From assembly GCA_023432075.1 (NCBI GenBank), contig JAEYVD010000885.1, positions 1 to 7,376 of the forward strand: DNA of 7,376 nt. Reading direction: 5' to 3'. The position numbers were made by a program, and so were the translations under genes. The stretch's first letter is position 1, and every line of letters starts with the position of its first letter. Source of the stretch: Pseudomonadota bacterium. Its GTDB lineage: Bacteria > Pseudomonadota > Gammaproteobacteria > Burkholderiales > Burkholderiaceae_B. Positions 1 to 7,120 of this stretch are shown piece after piece. The notes under the pieces were generated by a model. The model worked only from the letters and a program-made list of their open reading frames with translations. It was not told the origin of the DNA and searched no databases.

Positions 1-1
1 C

Positions 2-670
2 GTGCCGCACACCGGCATGCGCCGCGCCATCGCGCGCCCTCTTACCGAAAGCAAGCAGCACGTGCCGCACTTCTACCTGACCGTCGACTGCCGCATGGAC
101 GCGCTGCTGGCGCTGCGCGCGCAGGCCAATCACGGCGGCACGGTCAAGCTGTCGGTCAATGACTTCATCGTGCGCGCCGCCGCGCTGGCGCTGCGCGAGG
201 TGCCCGAGGTCAACGCCTCCTGGCACGACGATGACATCGAATACCACGCCGGCGCCGACGTCTCGGTGGCGGTAGCCACCGACGGCGGCCTGGTGACGCC
301 CATCGTGCGCGATGCCGACGTCAAGCCGCTGTCCGCCATCTCGGGCGAGATCGCCGAGCTGGCCACGCGCGCCAAGGTAAACCGCCTGAAGCCCGAGGAG
401 TTCACCGGCGGCTCGCTGACGGTCAGCAACCTGGGCATGTACGGCATCAGCCAGTTCGCCGCCATCATCAACCCGCCGCAGGCCGCCATCCTGGCCGTGG
501 GCGCGGCCGAACGCCGCCCGGTGGTCGACGCCGAGGGTCAACTGGCCGCCGCCACCGTGATGACGGTGACACTATCCGCGGACCATCGCGTCGTGGACGG
601 CGCGGTCGGCGCACGCTGGCTCGCGGCCTTCCGCGCGCTGATCGAAAACCCCGTGCGCATCCTGCTGTGA
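2..670 (+). CDS. 2-oxo acid dehydrogenase E2 component, catalytic domain (5'-partial)
   Basis: This is the C-terminal acyltransferase domain of a dihydrolipoamide acyltransferase, the cytoplasmic core of a 2-oxo acid dehydrogenase complex, which moves the acyl group from lipoyl-lysine to CoA. The frame is open to the left edge, so the lipoyl and E1/E3-binding domains lie outside the window and the true start is not visible. The 222 visible residues are close to a full catalytic domain. They include the N-terminal helix (RRAIA...TESKQ, about 7-19), HFYLT (23-27), the LTVSNLGMYG segment with the likely transition-state serine (Ser142), and the active-site motif DHRVVDG (194-200) with His195 and Asp199. 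The HFYLTVDC type of sequence resembles E2 proteins paired with heterodimeric E1 (pyruvate, or acetoin-type), but the substrate cannot be settled here. Residue 13 is Pro where the family usually has Arg or Lys. lpdA follows immediately, which fits an E1-E2-E3 operon. The family call is secure; the substrate is open. Confidence 0.93.
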   Translation: MPHTGMRRAIARPLTESKQHVPHFYLTVDCRMDALLALRAQANHGGTVKLSVNDFIVRAAALALREVPEVNASWHDDDIEYHAGADVSVAVATDGGLVTPIVRDADVKPLSAISGEIAELATRAKVNRLKPEEFTGGSLTVSNLGMYGISQFAAIINPPQAAILAVGAAERRPVVDAEGQLAAATVMTVTLSADHRVVDGAVGARWLAAFRALIENPVRILL

Positions 671-678
671 GCCCCGCC

Positions 679-2076
679 ATGACGAAGACGAGTTTTGACC
701 TGGTCGTGGTGGGCGGTGGCCCGGGCGGCTACGTGGCCGCGATCCGCGGCGCGCAGTTGGGCATGTCGGTCGCGCTGGTCGAGCGCGCCGAGCTGGGCGG
801 CATCTGCCTGAACTGGGGCTGCATTCCCACCAAGGCGCTGTTGCACAGCGCCACCGTGCTGCGCGCCTGCCGCGAGGCCGCGCACTACGGCGTGACGGGC
901 GCGGGCGAGGCGCGTCCCGATCTGGCCGCCATGGTCGCCCGGTCGCGCAAGGTCGCAGGCCGGCTGGGCCAGGGTGTCGCGCACCTGATGAAGAAGAACG
1001 GGGTGACGGTGTTTGCCGCCAGCGCCCGGCTTGCCGGGTCCGGCAAGCTGGCGCTGGACAACGGCGCCACGCTGTCGGCCAAGCACATCATCCTGGCCAC
1101 CGGCGCGCGCGCCCGCGAGTTGCCGGCGCTGCCCGTGGGCGAACGCATCTGGGCCTACCGCCAGGCACTGGTTGCCGACGCGATTCCGACGTCGCTGCTG
1201 GTGGTGGGCGCAGGCGCCATCGGCGCCGAGTTCGCCAGCTTCTATCGCGCGGTGGGGGCCGAGGTCACGCTGATCGACATGACGCCGGAGATCCTGCCGC
1301 AGGAAGACGCCGAGATTTCGCAGTTGGCGCGCAAGGCCTTCGAGAAGCAAGGCATCCGCGTCCTGACCCGCTGCGCGGTGACGGCCTCGTCGACCACCGC
1401 CAACGGCGTCAAGGTCACGCTGGAGCACGACGGTAAAAAGATCGAACAGACGTTCGACCGCGTCATCGTCGCCGCCGGCATCGTCGGCAACGTCGAGAAT
1501 CTTGGCCTGGAAAAGACGCGCGTCAAAGTCGAAAAGACGCACATCGTCACCGACGGCCTGTGCCGCACCGGCGAGCCGGGCGTCTACGCGATCGGCGACG
1601 TGGCCGGCGCCCCTTGGCTTGCCCACAAGGCCAGCCACGAAGCCGTGCTGTGCGTGGAAGCCATCGCCGGCCTGCCCGTGCACGCCATCGACCCGCTGCG
1701 CATTCCCGCCTGCACCTATTCCTACCCGCAGGTCGCCAGCATCGGCATGACCGAAGCCCGCGCGCGCGAACACGCCACCCGACACGGCGGCGACATTCGC
1801 GTTGGCAAATTCACCTTCGCCGGCAACGGCAAGGCGATTGCGATGGGAGAGGACCAGGGACTCGTCAAGACGGTCTTTGACGCCAAATCGGGCGAACTGC
1901 TGGGCGCGCACATCATCCACCCCGAGGCGTCCGAACTGATCACGGGCTATGGCGTGGCCGCATCGTTGGAAGCCACCGAAGAAGACCTGATGCACACCGT
2001 GTTCGCGCATCCGACGCTATCGGAAACGCTGCACGAATCGGTGCTGGCGGCGTTTGGACGGGCATTGCACGCGTAG
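679..2076 (+). CDS. lpdA: dihydrolipoyl dehydrogenase (E3)
   Basis: This FAD-dependent E3 subunit reoxidises the dihydrolipoyl group on E2 and passes electrons to NAD+. From the ATG at 679 it has 465 residues, the normal E3 length. Visible in order are the FAD dinucleotide fold (VVGGGPGGY, about 10-18), the redox-active disulfide GGICLNWGCIPTK (Cys43 and Cys48), the NAD-binding fold GAGAIGAEF (about 177-185), the second FAD motif GVYAIGDVAG (about 301-310), and the dimerisation domain with the catalytic pair in HPTLSE (His444, Glu449). No N-terminal lipoyl domain is present, unlike the lipoyl-fused E3 of the main pyruvate dehydrogenase in several betaproteobacteria. Start choice: a GTG at 667 in the same frame would overlap the E2 stop as GTGA and add four residues, but it has no purine-rich site before it. 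The ATG at 679 has a weak GTGAG seven bases upstream. Either way the gene is tightly joined to E2 and probably co-transcribed and translationally coupled. Confidence 0.95.
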   Translation: MTKTSFDLVVVGGGPGGYVAAIRGAQLGMSVALVERAELGGICLNWGCIPTKALLHSATVLRACREAAHYGVTGAGEARPDLAAMVARSRKVAGRLGQGVAHLMKKNGVTVFAASARLAGSGKLALDNGATLSAKHIILATGARARELPALPVGERIWAYRQALVADAIPTSLLVVGAGAIGAEFASFYRAVGAEVTLIDMTPEILPQEDAEISQLARKAFEKQGIRVLTRCAVTASSTTANGVKVTLEHDGKKIEQTFDRVIVAAGIVGNVENLGLEKTRVKVEKTHIVTDGLCRTGEPGVYAIGDVAGAPWLAHKASHEAVLCVEAIAGLPVHAIDPLRIPACTYSYPQVASIGMTEARAREHATRHGGDIRVGKFTFAGNGKAIAMGEDQGLVKTVFDAKSGELLGAHIIHPEASELITGYGVAASLEATEEDLMHTVFAHPTLSETLHESVLAAFGRALHA

Positions 2077-2084
2077 CCAATGAC

Positions 2085-2148
2085 GGTGTCTGACACCCTC
2101 GTGAGACAGGCAACATGCCGAGAGCACGTCCGCAGGGTGTCAGACACC
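2085..2148. repeat. paired palindromic element between convergent genes
   Basis: Two 13-base palindromes with one unpaired central base, GGTGTCTGACACC (2085-2097) and GGTGTCAGACACC (2136-2148), are exact reverse complements of each other. The match extends to 15 bases (2085-2099 with 2134-2148). Their centres are 51 bases apart. A smaller inverted repeat, GGCA-aca-TGCC (2109-2119), sits near the midpoint. The element lies in the 89-base gap between the stops of lpdA and the converging LysR gene. As RNA it could form a 15-bp stem on either strand, so it might end or protect both transcripts, but no T-run follows on either side, so it is not a standard terminator. A dispersed intergenic repeat or a protein-binding pair is equally possible. 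The symmetry is seen directly; the role is inferred. Confidence 0.7.
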
Positions 2149-2165
2149 TGCGCGACCTGCGCACA

Positions 2166-3047
2166 TCAAATCCGGCCCGCGTAAAAATCCAGGAAGCACG
2201 CAATCCGCCGCGACAGCTGCGTATTGCGGTGATATACCGCATGCATCGGTTGCAGGTAATCGGTGTATTCGCTTTCCAGCACCTTTACCAGCCGCCCGGC
2301 CGCGATATCTTCGCGCACGACGAAGTCCGACAGGCAGGCGATGCCCACGCCGCGCAGGGCCAGTTGCCGCTGCGTTTCGCCGCTGGAGGTCGCCAGCGTC
2401 GGCGTCGCCTGAAAACTCGACCCGCCCGCATGGCGCAGTGGCCAGAGGTTAAGGCTTTCCGGCTGGGTGAAGCCCAGCACCTCGTGGTCGGCCAGATCTT
2501 CCACCGTGCGCGGCGCGCCACGGCGGGCGATGTAATCGGGACTGGCCATCATCCAGCGCGGCGACGGCCGTAGCGCGCGGGCATGCAGCGTCGAATCGGT
2601 CAGCGGCCCCATGCGCAGCGCGACATCGGTGCGATGCTCCATCAGGTCCACGATGCGGTCGTTGCTGGTCAATTCCAGCGAGATCTCCGGATACGCGCGC
2701 CGGAACTCGGCGACATGCGGCACCACGCAATGCAGCATCACCGGCACCGACGCATCCACGCGCAATCGCCCGGCCGGCCGCTGGTGCACCATGCGCATGC
2801 ACTCCTCGGCCTCTTCTAATGCGGCCACGATCTGGCGCGCCTTGGGCAGGAAATGCCGCCCTTCCTCGGTCAGTTCCATGCGGCGTGTGGTGCGGTTCAG
2901 CAACGTGACGCCCAGGTCTTCCTCCAGCCGCTGCAGGCCCCGGCTCACACCGGATGCGGTCTGGCCGAGCATTTCGGCCGCGGCGCTGAGGGAACCGGCG
3001 TCGACCACGCCGAGGAAGAGGCGCAAGGCTTCGGAGTTCAGGGACAT
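2166..3047 (-). CDS. LysR-family transcriptional regulator, YafC-like
   Basis: A full-length LysR-type DNA-binding regulator of 293 residues, the usual family size. The N-terminal winged helix-turn-helix covers about residues 5-65 (ALRLFLGVVDAGSLSAAAE, then VSRGLQRLEEDLGVTLLNR and TRRMELTEEG). A linker helix and the two-lobed effector-binding domain follow from about residue 90. Segments such as TDSTLHARAL, MASPDYIARRG, LGFTQPESLNLWPL, SGETQRQLALRGVGIACLSD and the final FLDF closely match remembered E. coli YafC, a CrgA/AaeR-type LysR protein of unclear target. The ATG is preceded by GGAG eight bases upstream, which supports this start. The gene lies downstream of ilvD on the same strand but behind a terminator, so it is probably a separate unit. 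It has no divergent partner to suggest a target, so the regulated genes and the ligand are unknown. Family assignment is sure; the subfamily is probable. Confidence 0.93.
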   Translation of the reverse strand: MSLNSEALRLFLGVVDAGSLSAAAEMLGQTASGVSRGLQRLEEDLGVTLLNRTTRRMELTEEGRHFLPKARQIVAALEEAEECMRMVHQRPAGRLRVDASVPVMLHCVVPHVAEFRRAYPEISLELTSNDRIVDLMEHRTDVALRMGPLTDSTLHARALRPSPRWMMASPDYIARRGAPRTVEDLADHEVLGFTQPESLNLWPLRHAGGSSFQATPTLATSSGETQRQLALRGVGIACLSDFVVREDIAAGRLVKVLESEYTDYLQPMHAVYHRNTQLSRRIACFLDFYAGRI

Positions 3048-3129
3048 TTATTGCGCTCCGGTGGGGGGTCGCTGAATTTTATCGGCACGATCACCGCGTT
3101 CACCTGCGATCGACACCAAATCCACGATT

Positions 3130-3147
3130 TACAGGCTAGAGACTGTA
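3130..3147. promoter_or_regulatory. candidate operator, TACAG-N8-CTGTA dyad upstream of the YafC-like gene
   Basis: Perfect 5-base arms TACAG (3130-3134) and CTGTA (3143-3147) flank an 8-base spacer. The dyad sits 83 bases before the LysR start, in the gap between that start and the ilvD terminator. LysR-type proteins usually bind short dyads 40-80 bases upstream of a promoter, often their own. A weak -10-like TAAAAT lies closer to the gene on the minus strand, near 3080, without a convincing -35. The rest of the 216-base gap (3048-3263) holds the ilvD terminator and nothing else I can support. Five-base arms can arise by chance, so this is a suggestion only. Confidence 0.3.
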
Positions 3148-3206
3148 TTTCCGCAACCCCGCCCGCTTGACGTGTGCCGTTCGCCACTGCCACAGCCGCT
3201 CAGCAC

Positions 3207-3236
3207 AAAAGAAAAAAGCGGCGCCCGAAGCGCCGC
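3207..3236 (-). terminator. rho-independent terminator of ilvD
   Basis: Read on the minus strand, a 7-bp GC stem (GCGGCGC / GCGCCGC, 3236-3230 and 3224-3218) closes a TTCGG loop and is followed by TTTTTTCTTTT (3217-3207). This is a textbook intrinsic terminator with a stable UUCG-type loop. It begins 27 bases after the ilvD stop codon and separates ilvD from the LysR gene downstream on the same strand. Confidence 0.93.
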
Positions 3237-3263
3237 CTTTCTCAGCAACCGGTCATCAACCGA

Positions 3264-5132
3264 TCACCGCTTGCCCTTGAGCTTGAGCTGCGACAGATCG
3301 CGCACCGCGCCGCGATCGGCCGCCGTGGCCAGCGCGGCATAGGCCTGCAGCGCCTGCGACACCACGCGTTCGCGGCCCACCGGCTCCCAGCCGTCGGCGC
3401 GCGCGTCCATTGCGGCGCGGCGGCGGGCCAGTTCGTCGTCGGACACGGCCAGGTGGATCTTGCGGTTGGGGATGTCGATCTCGATCGTGTCGCCTTCCTC
3501 GACCAGGCCGATGGTGCCGCCTTCGGCCGCTTCCGGCGAGGCGTGGCCGATCACCAGACCGGACGAGCCACCCGAGAAACGGCCGTCGGTAAAGAGCGCG
3601 CAGGTCTTGCCCAGGCCCTTGGACTTCAGGTAGGACGTGGGGTACAGCATTTCCTGCATGCCCGGGCCGCCCTTGGGGCCTTCGTAGCGAATCACCACCA
3701 CGTCGCCCGCGACGACCTTGTCGCCCAGGATGCCTTCAACGGCGTCGTCCTGGCTTTCGAAGACGCGTGCGCGGCCCGTGAAGACCCACTGCGACTCGTC
3801 CACGCCGGCCGTCTTCACGATGCAACCCTTTTCCGCCAGGTTGCCGTACAGCACGGCCAGGCCGCCGTCCTTGGAATAGGCGCTTTCCTTGCTGCGGATG
3901 CAGCCCGTCTTGCGGTCGGTATCCAGCGTCAGGAACGTGGCGTCCTGGCTGAAAGCGACCGTGGTCGGGATGCCGCCGGGTGCCGCGCGGTAGAACTTTT
4001 TGGCTTCTTCGCTGGCGTTGCCGGCCACGTCCCATTGCTGGATGGCGTTGCCCAGCGTGCCGCTGTGCACGTTGCCGCAGGACAGGTCCAGCAGATCGGC
4101 GCGCGCCAGTTCACCCAGGATGCCCAGGATGCCGCCGGCGCGGTGCACGTCTTCGATGTGGTACTTGTCGGTGGCGGGCGCCGCCTTGCACAGGCACGGC
4201 ACCTTGCGCGAGATGCGGTCGATATCGGCCATGGTGAAGTCCACGCCGGCTTCCTGCGCCGCGGCCAGCAAGTGCAGCACGGTGTTGGTCGAACCGCCCA
4301 TCGCCACATCCAGCGCCATCGCGTTCTGGAACGCGCTCTTGGTGGCGATGTTGCGAGGCAGGACGGATTCGTCTTCTTCGACGTAGTAGCGGCGGCACAG
4401 GTCAACGACCAGGCGGCCGGCCTGTTCGAACAGCCCCTTGCGCCAGGCGTGCGTGGCGACGATGGTGCCGTTGCCCGGCAGCGCCAGGCCGATGGCTTCG
4501 GTCAGGCAGTTCATCGAGTTGGCGGTGAACATGCCGGAACAGGAGCCGCAGGTCGGGCAGGCGCTGCGTTCGACTTCGGCGACTTCCGCGTCCGACACGT
4601 TGGGATCGGCGGCCTTGATCATGGCGTCGACCAGGTCGATCTTGGCGATGACCTTGCCGTCGGTGGGCGACTTGACCTTGCCCGCTTCCATCGGGCCGCC
4701 GGACACGAACACGACCGGGATGTTCAGGCGCATCGCGGCCATCAGCATCCCCGGGGTGATCTTGTCGCAGTTCGAGATGCAGACCATGGCGTCGGCGCAG
4801 TGCGCGTTGACCATGTATTCCACCGAGTCCGCGATGAGTTCGCGCGACGGCAGCGAATACAGCATGCCGCCGTGACCCATGGCGATGCCGTCGTCCACGG
4901 CGATGGTGTTGAATTCCTTGGCGACGCCGCCGGCGGCTTCGATTTCCTTGGCCACCAGCGCGCCCAGGTCGCGCAGGTGCACGTGGCCGGGGACGAACTG
5001 CGTGAACGAGTTCACCACGGCGATGATCGGCTTGCCGAAGTCGCCGTCCTTCATGCCGGTGGCGCGCCACAAGGCGCGGGCGCCGGCCATGTTGCGGCCG
5101 TGGGTCGAAGTGCGGGAGCGGTAGTGCGGCAT
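3264..5132 (-). CDS. ilvD: dihydroxy-acid dehydratase
   Basis: IlvD dehydrates 2,3-dihydroxy-isovalerate and 2,3-dihydroxy-3-methylvalerate to the matching 2-oxo acids, the common third step of valine and isoleucine synthesis and a source of the leucine and pantothenate precursor. It is a cytoplasmic iron-sulfur enzyme. The 622-residue protein matches the E. coli enzyme nearly end to end in remembered sequence: [18 protein letters not shown] (10-27), PGHVHL (48-53), [12 protein letters not shown] (79-90), [10 protein letters not shown] with cluster Cys122 and Mg-binding Asp123/Lys124 (119-128), [19 protein letters not shown] with cluster Cys195 (191-209), [10 protein letters not shown], and GRFSGG with the likely catalytic Ser520. 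All key residues are present. The frame stays open 33 codons further upstream, but the ATG at 5132 gives the conserved MPHYRS start and has GAGA six bases before it. The gene stands alone between the AraC gene (106 bases upstream) and its own terminator; no other ilv gene is in view. Confidence 0.98.
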   Translation of the reverse strand: MPHYRSRTSTHGRNMAGARALWRATGMKDGDFGKPIIAVVNSFTQFVPGHVHLRDLGALVAKEIEAAGGVAKEFNTIAVDDGIAMGHGGMLYSLPSRELIADSVEYMVNAHCADAMVCISNCDKITPGMLMAAMRLNIPVVFVSGGPMEAGKVKSPTDGKVIAKIDLVDAMIKAADPNVSDAEVAEVERSACPTCGSCSGMFTANSMNCLTEAIGLALPGNGTIVATHAWRKGLFEQAGRLVVDLCRRYYVEEDESVLPRNIATKSAFQNAMALDVAMGGSTNTVLHLLAAAQEAGVDFTMADIDRISRKVPCLCKAAPATDKYHIEDVHRAGGILGILGELARADLLDLSCGNVHSGTLGNAIQQWDVAGNASEEAKKFYRAAPGGIPTTVAFSQDATFLTLDTDRKTGCIRSKESAYSKDGGLAVLYGNLAEKGCIVKTAGVDESQWVFTGRARVFESQDDAVEGILGDKVVAGDVVVIRYEGPKGGPGMQEMLYPTSYLKSKGLGKTCALFTDGRFSGGSSGLVIGHASPEAAEGGTIGLVEEGDTIEIDIPNRKIHLAVSDDELARRRAAMDARADGWEPVGRERVVSQALQAYAALATAADRGAVRDLSQLKLKGKR

Positions 5133-5178
5133 GATCTGTCTCAGGCTGTAGCTGTTAGCGTGGGCGGCAAAACGGTAA

Positions 5179-5184
5179 ATAATA
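5179..5184 (-). promoter_or_regulatory. candidate -10 box for ilvD
   Basis: On the minus strand the hexamer TATTAT (5184-5179) differs at one base from TATAAT. It lies about 46 bases before the ilvD start, in an AT-rich patch inside otherwise very GC-rich spacer. This would give a leader of about 40 bases. No good -35 sequence is visible at 16-18 bases upstream, so the promoter may be weak or activator-dependent. No leader peptide or attenuator is seen in the 106-base gap. Confidence 0.35.
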
Positions 5185-5238
5185 CGCTGGTTCCGCCCCC
5201 GGCCGCCCCGCGGCCGTGCTGAAACGGACACGCGGCCG

Positions 5239-6048
5239 TCAGGCGGACGCTACGCCGCGCGCCGCAAAGGCGCTGGGCGACTCCCCCAGCGCCTTGCGGA
5301 ACATGGCCGCGAACGCGCTGGGGCTTTCGTACCCCAGGTCCAGCGCCACATCCAGCACCCGATCGCCCCGCGCCAGCCGCTCCATCGCCGCCAGCAGCCG
5401 CGCCTGCTGGCGCCAGCGGCCGAACGTCATGCCCGTATGCCGCAGAAAAAGCCGATGCACCGTCTTGGGATCCACCCCCAACGCCCGCGCCCAGTCGGCC
5501 GCCCCGTCCTGACGTTCCGGATGCCGCACGATGGCCCGGCAGATCCGGGCAAGGCGCGGTTCCGACGGCTGGGGCAAATGCAGCGGCAGCGCGGGTTCCT
5601 GATGCAGCTCGTCCAGCAGCAGCATCATCAGCCGGCCGTCGCGCGTGTCCGGCGCCCAGTCCAGCGGCACCTGGGCAGCGGCCGCCATCAACTCGCGCAG
5701 CAAGGGCGACACCGACAACACGCAGCACTGCGCGGGCAGATGCGCCGCCGCGCCGGGTTCCACAAACACGGTGCGCATGCGCGGTTCGCCGCTCATGCGG
5801 ATGCCGTGCGTTACCCACGCCGGCACCCACACGCCGCGCGTCGGCGGCACCACCCAGATGCCCGCATCCGTGTCCACCACCATCACGCCCGATATCGCAT
5901 AGACCAGTTGTCCGCGCCGATGGCGATGGCGCTTGACGCGATGCCCGTCCGGGTAGTCCACGGCCAGCCCGGCCACCGGACGGCGGGACGATTCATAGGG
6001 ATAGAGATCCAGTTCGGCCGGCGCGCGCGGCATGGCGGATGCCGTCAT
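5239..6048 (-). CDS. AraC-family transcriptional regulator, NimR-like (cupin + HTH)
   Basis: This DNA-binding regulator has 269 residues from the ATG at 6048. The N-terminal cupin sensor domain (about 30-100) shows [16 protein letters not shown] with His41 and His43, then [21 protein letters not shown] with His81 and MRTVFVEP, the pattern of the short AraC group that includes E. coli NimR (YeaM). The C-terminal double helix-turn-helix (about 165-262) includes [32 protein letters not shown] and the AraC signature [28 protein letters not shown]. The frame runs on upstream through the LysR gene, but that part is an out-of-frame reading of LysR and not protein. The 6048 ATG overlaps the LysR TGA as ATGA and has GGGGGA six bases before it; an internal ATG at 6033 is possible. 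The ligand is unknown, although NimR relatives control drug-type efflux pumps. The family is certain. Confidence 0.93.
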   Translation of the reverse strand: MTASAMPRAPAELDLYPYESSRRPVAGLAVDYPDGHRVKRHRHRRGQLVYAISGVMVVDTDAGIWVVPPTRGVWVPAWVTHGIRMSGEPRMRTVFVEPGAAAHLPAQCCVLSVSPLLRELMAAAAQVPLDWAPDTRDGRLMMLLLDELHQEPALPLHLPQPSEPRLARICRAIVRHPERQDGAADWARALGVDPKTVHRLFLRHTGMTFGRWRQQARLLAAMERLARGDRVLDVALDLGYESPSAFAAMFRKALGESPSAFAARGVASA

Positions 6049-6944
6049 GGCGTATCCCCCCGCAGCGCCAGCAGCGCATCCTGCAGATGGCGCAGCCCGC
6101 GGCTGAGCGGCTTGTCGCGCCGCAGGACGATCGCCAGGTCGCGCGACAGGCGCGGCGTCAGCGAGCGTACCTCCAGCGCCTCGCGCCGGCCCGCGCCCGA
6201 TACCGCCAGGCGGGGCAACACCGCGCAGCCCAGGCCCGCCCCCACGATCTCCTTCATCGCCTCCGTGCTGCCCAGTTCCATGATCGGCTTGGCCGCCACG
6301 CCCGCGGCCCCGAACCAGTCGTCCACCAGCCGCCGCGTGCGCGCGCCCGGCTCGAACAGCACCAGCGGCATGCGCGCCAGCGACTGCGGCGTCACGACCT
6401 CTGGAATGGCCGCCGCATCGCGCGCCGGAAAGATCGCCACGAATTCGTCCTCCATCAACGGCGTCGCCTGGAACATGCGGCCCGGCGCGGGCAGCGTGAT
6501 CAGCACGATATCCAGCGTATTGGCCTCTAGCCCGCGCAGCATGTCCGCCGTGTTGCCCGTGCTGGCCACGATGTCCAGCGCCGGAAACCGCTGGCGCAGA
6601 TCCGCCAGCACCGGCGGCAGCAGATAGGTGCACGCCGTGGCGCCCGTGCCCAGCCGGATCCGCCCCGATACCTGCGACGCATGCGCGCTCATCGCCTGCT
6701 CGGCCTGCGCAATCGCGCCGTCGATCACGCGGATGTGCGCCAGCAGCTCTCGCCCCGCCGCCGTCGGCCCCGCGCGCCGACCCACGCGCTCGACCAGCTT
6801 CAGGCCGAAGCGCCGCTCCAATTGACGGATCTGCAGGCTGACCGCCGGCTGCGTCACGCCCCCGCGCTCGGCGGCCGCGGAAAAACTCCCCAATTCGATG
6901 ACCTGCGCGAATGTGCGCAGGTGGTCCAGATTCAAGCCGCGCAT
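6045..6944 (-). CDS. LysR-family transcriptional regulator
   Basis: A 299-residue LysR-type regulator of normal length. The winged helix-turn-helix is at about residues 6-64 (LDHLRTFAQVIELGSFSAAAE, QPAVSLQIRQLERRFGLKLVER, GPTAAGRELL). The effector domain follows from about 94 (GRIRLGTGATACTYLLPPVLADLRQRFP) with the typical GLEANTLDIVLI and GSTEAMKEIVGAGLGCAVLPRLAV segments. The start at 6944 is the only methionine that gives the conserved LDHLRTF opening; its ribosome site is weak (GGTG further upstream). The gene is the first of a two-gene unit with the AraC regulator, sharing an ATGA overlap, and is divergent from the acetyltransferase gene at 7121. LysR genes often control a divergent neighbour, so that gene is the natural first candidate target. 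I cannot name a closer subfamily or the ligand. Confidence 0.94.
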   Translation of the reverse strand: MRGLNLDHLRTFAQVIELGSFSAAAERGGVTQPAVSLQIRQLERRFGLKLVERVGRRAGPTAAGRELLAHIRVIDGAIAQAEQAMSAHASQVSGRIRLGTGATACTYLLPPVLADLRQRFPALDIVASTGNTADMLRGLEANTLDIVLITLPAPGRMFQATPLMEDEFVAIFPARDAAAIPEVVTPQSLARMPLVLFEPGARTRRLVDDWFGAAGVAAKPIMELGSTEAMKEIVGAGLGCAVLPRLAVSGAGRREALEVRSLTPRLSRDLAIVLRRDKPLSRGLRHLQDALLALRGDTP

Positions 6945-6951
6945 GGGTCAC

Positions 6952-7000
6952 ACCAAAGTTTTGCTTATGAAAATCATAATAGACCAAAGCTTTATTAATG
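6952..7000. promoter_or_regulatory. LysR-type operator region in the LysR/GNAT divergent promoter
   Basis: A perfect dyad TTATGA-aaa-TCATAA (6965-6979) contains the LysR-box form T-N11-A (6966-6978). It lies between two copies of ACCAAAG (6952-6958 and 6983-6989). The wider copies, 6952-6969 and 6983-7000, agree at 14 of 18 positions and are 31 bases apart, about three helical turns. The patch is strikingly AT-rich against its surroundings. On the minus strand TATGAT (6978-6973), inside the dyad, is a possible -10 of the LysR gene, which would fit autorepression. On the plus strand CATAAT (6975-6980) could serve the acetyltransferase; convincing -35 boxes are lacking on both strands. The repeats are seen directly; binding by this LysR protein is inferred. 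Confidence 0.6.
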
Positions 7001-7120
7001 CATGACCTTGGCTCACACTGGCGTTTTCATTGCCCCTCTATGCATCTGCGCGTCCCTTTTTGCGTCCACGCTTGCGCCTCCTTGCGCACCTGACCGCCCC
7101 CTAAATTTCCGGCCATTTCC

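Noticed and set aside
538..2010. 490-codon frame on the minus strand antisense to lpdA
   Set aside because: Same shadow effect: no domain, biased composition, and full overlap with a certain lpdA gene.
2146..2162. Short direct repeat ACCTGCGC with a 9-base period next to the palindromic element
   Set aside because: Only two 8-base copies, partly inside the second palindrome, in a GC-rich context where this is likely by chance.
3174..5222. Stop-free reading frame of 682 codons on the plus strand, antisense to the whole ilvD gene
   Set aside because: Its protein is rich in His, Arg, Gly, Ala and Val with no recognisable domain, as expected when a GC-rich gene is read on the opposite strand. 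ilvD on the other strand is certain.
5133..5231. 33-codon N-terminal extension of IlvD
   Set aside because: The extension would cover the candidate -10 box and leader. The MPHYRS start matches the family and has its own ribosome site.
5199..5238. GC-rich inverted repeats (CGGCCG copies) after the AraC stop, considered as a terminator
   Set aside because: The best stem needs a 2-base bulge and no T-run follows on the minus strand, so it cannot be called an intrinsic terminator. CGGCCG is itself a palindrome and common in such GC-rich DNA.
6049..6987. In-frame upstream extension of the AraC gene to 582 codons
   Set aside because: The extra part lies inside the LysR gene in another frame and has low-complexity Gly/Ala/Arg-rich sequence. 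The ATGA overlap at 6048 with a good ribosome site gives the proper start.
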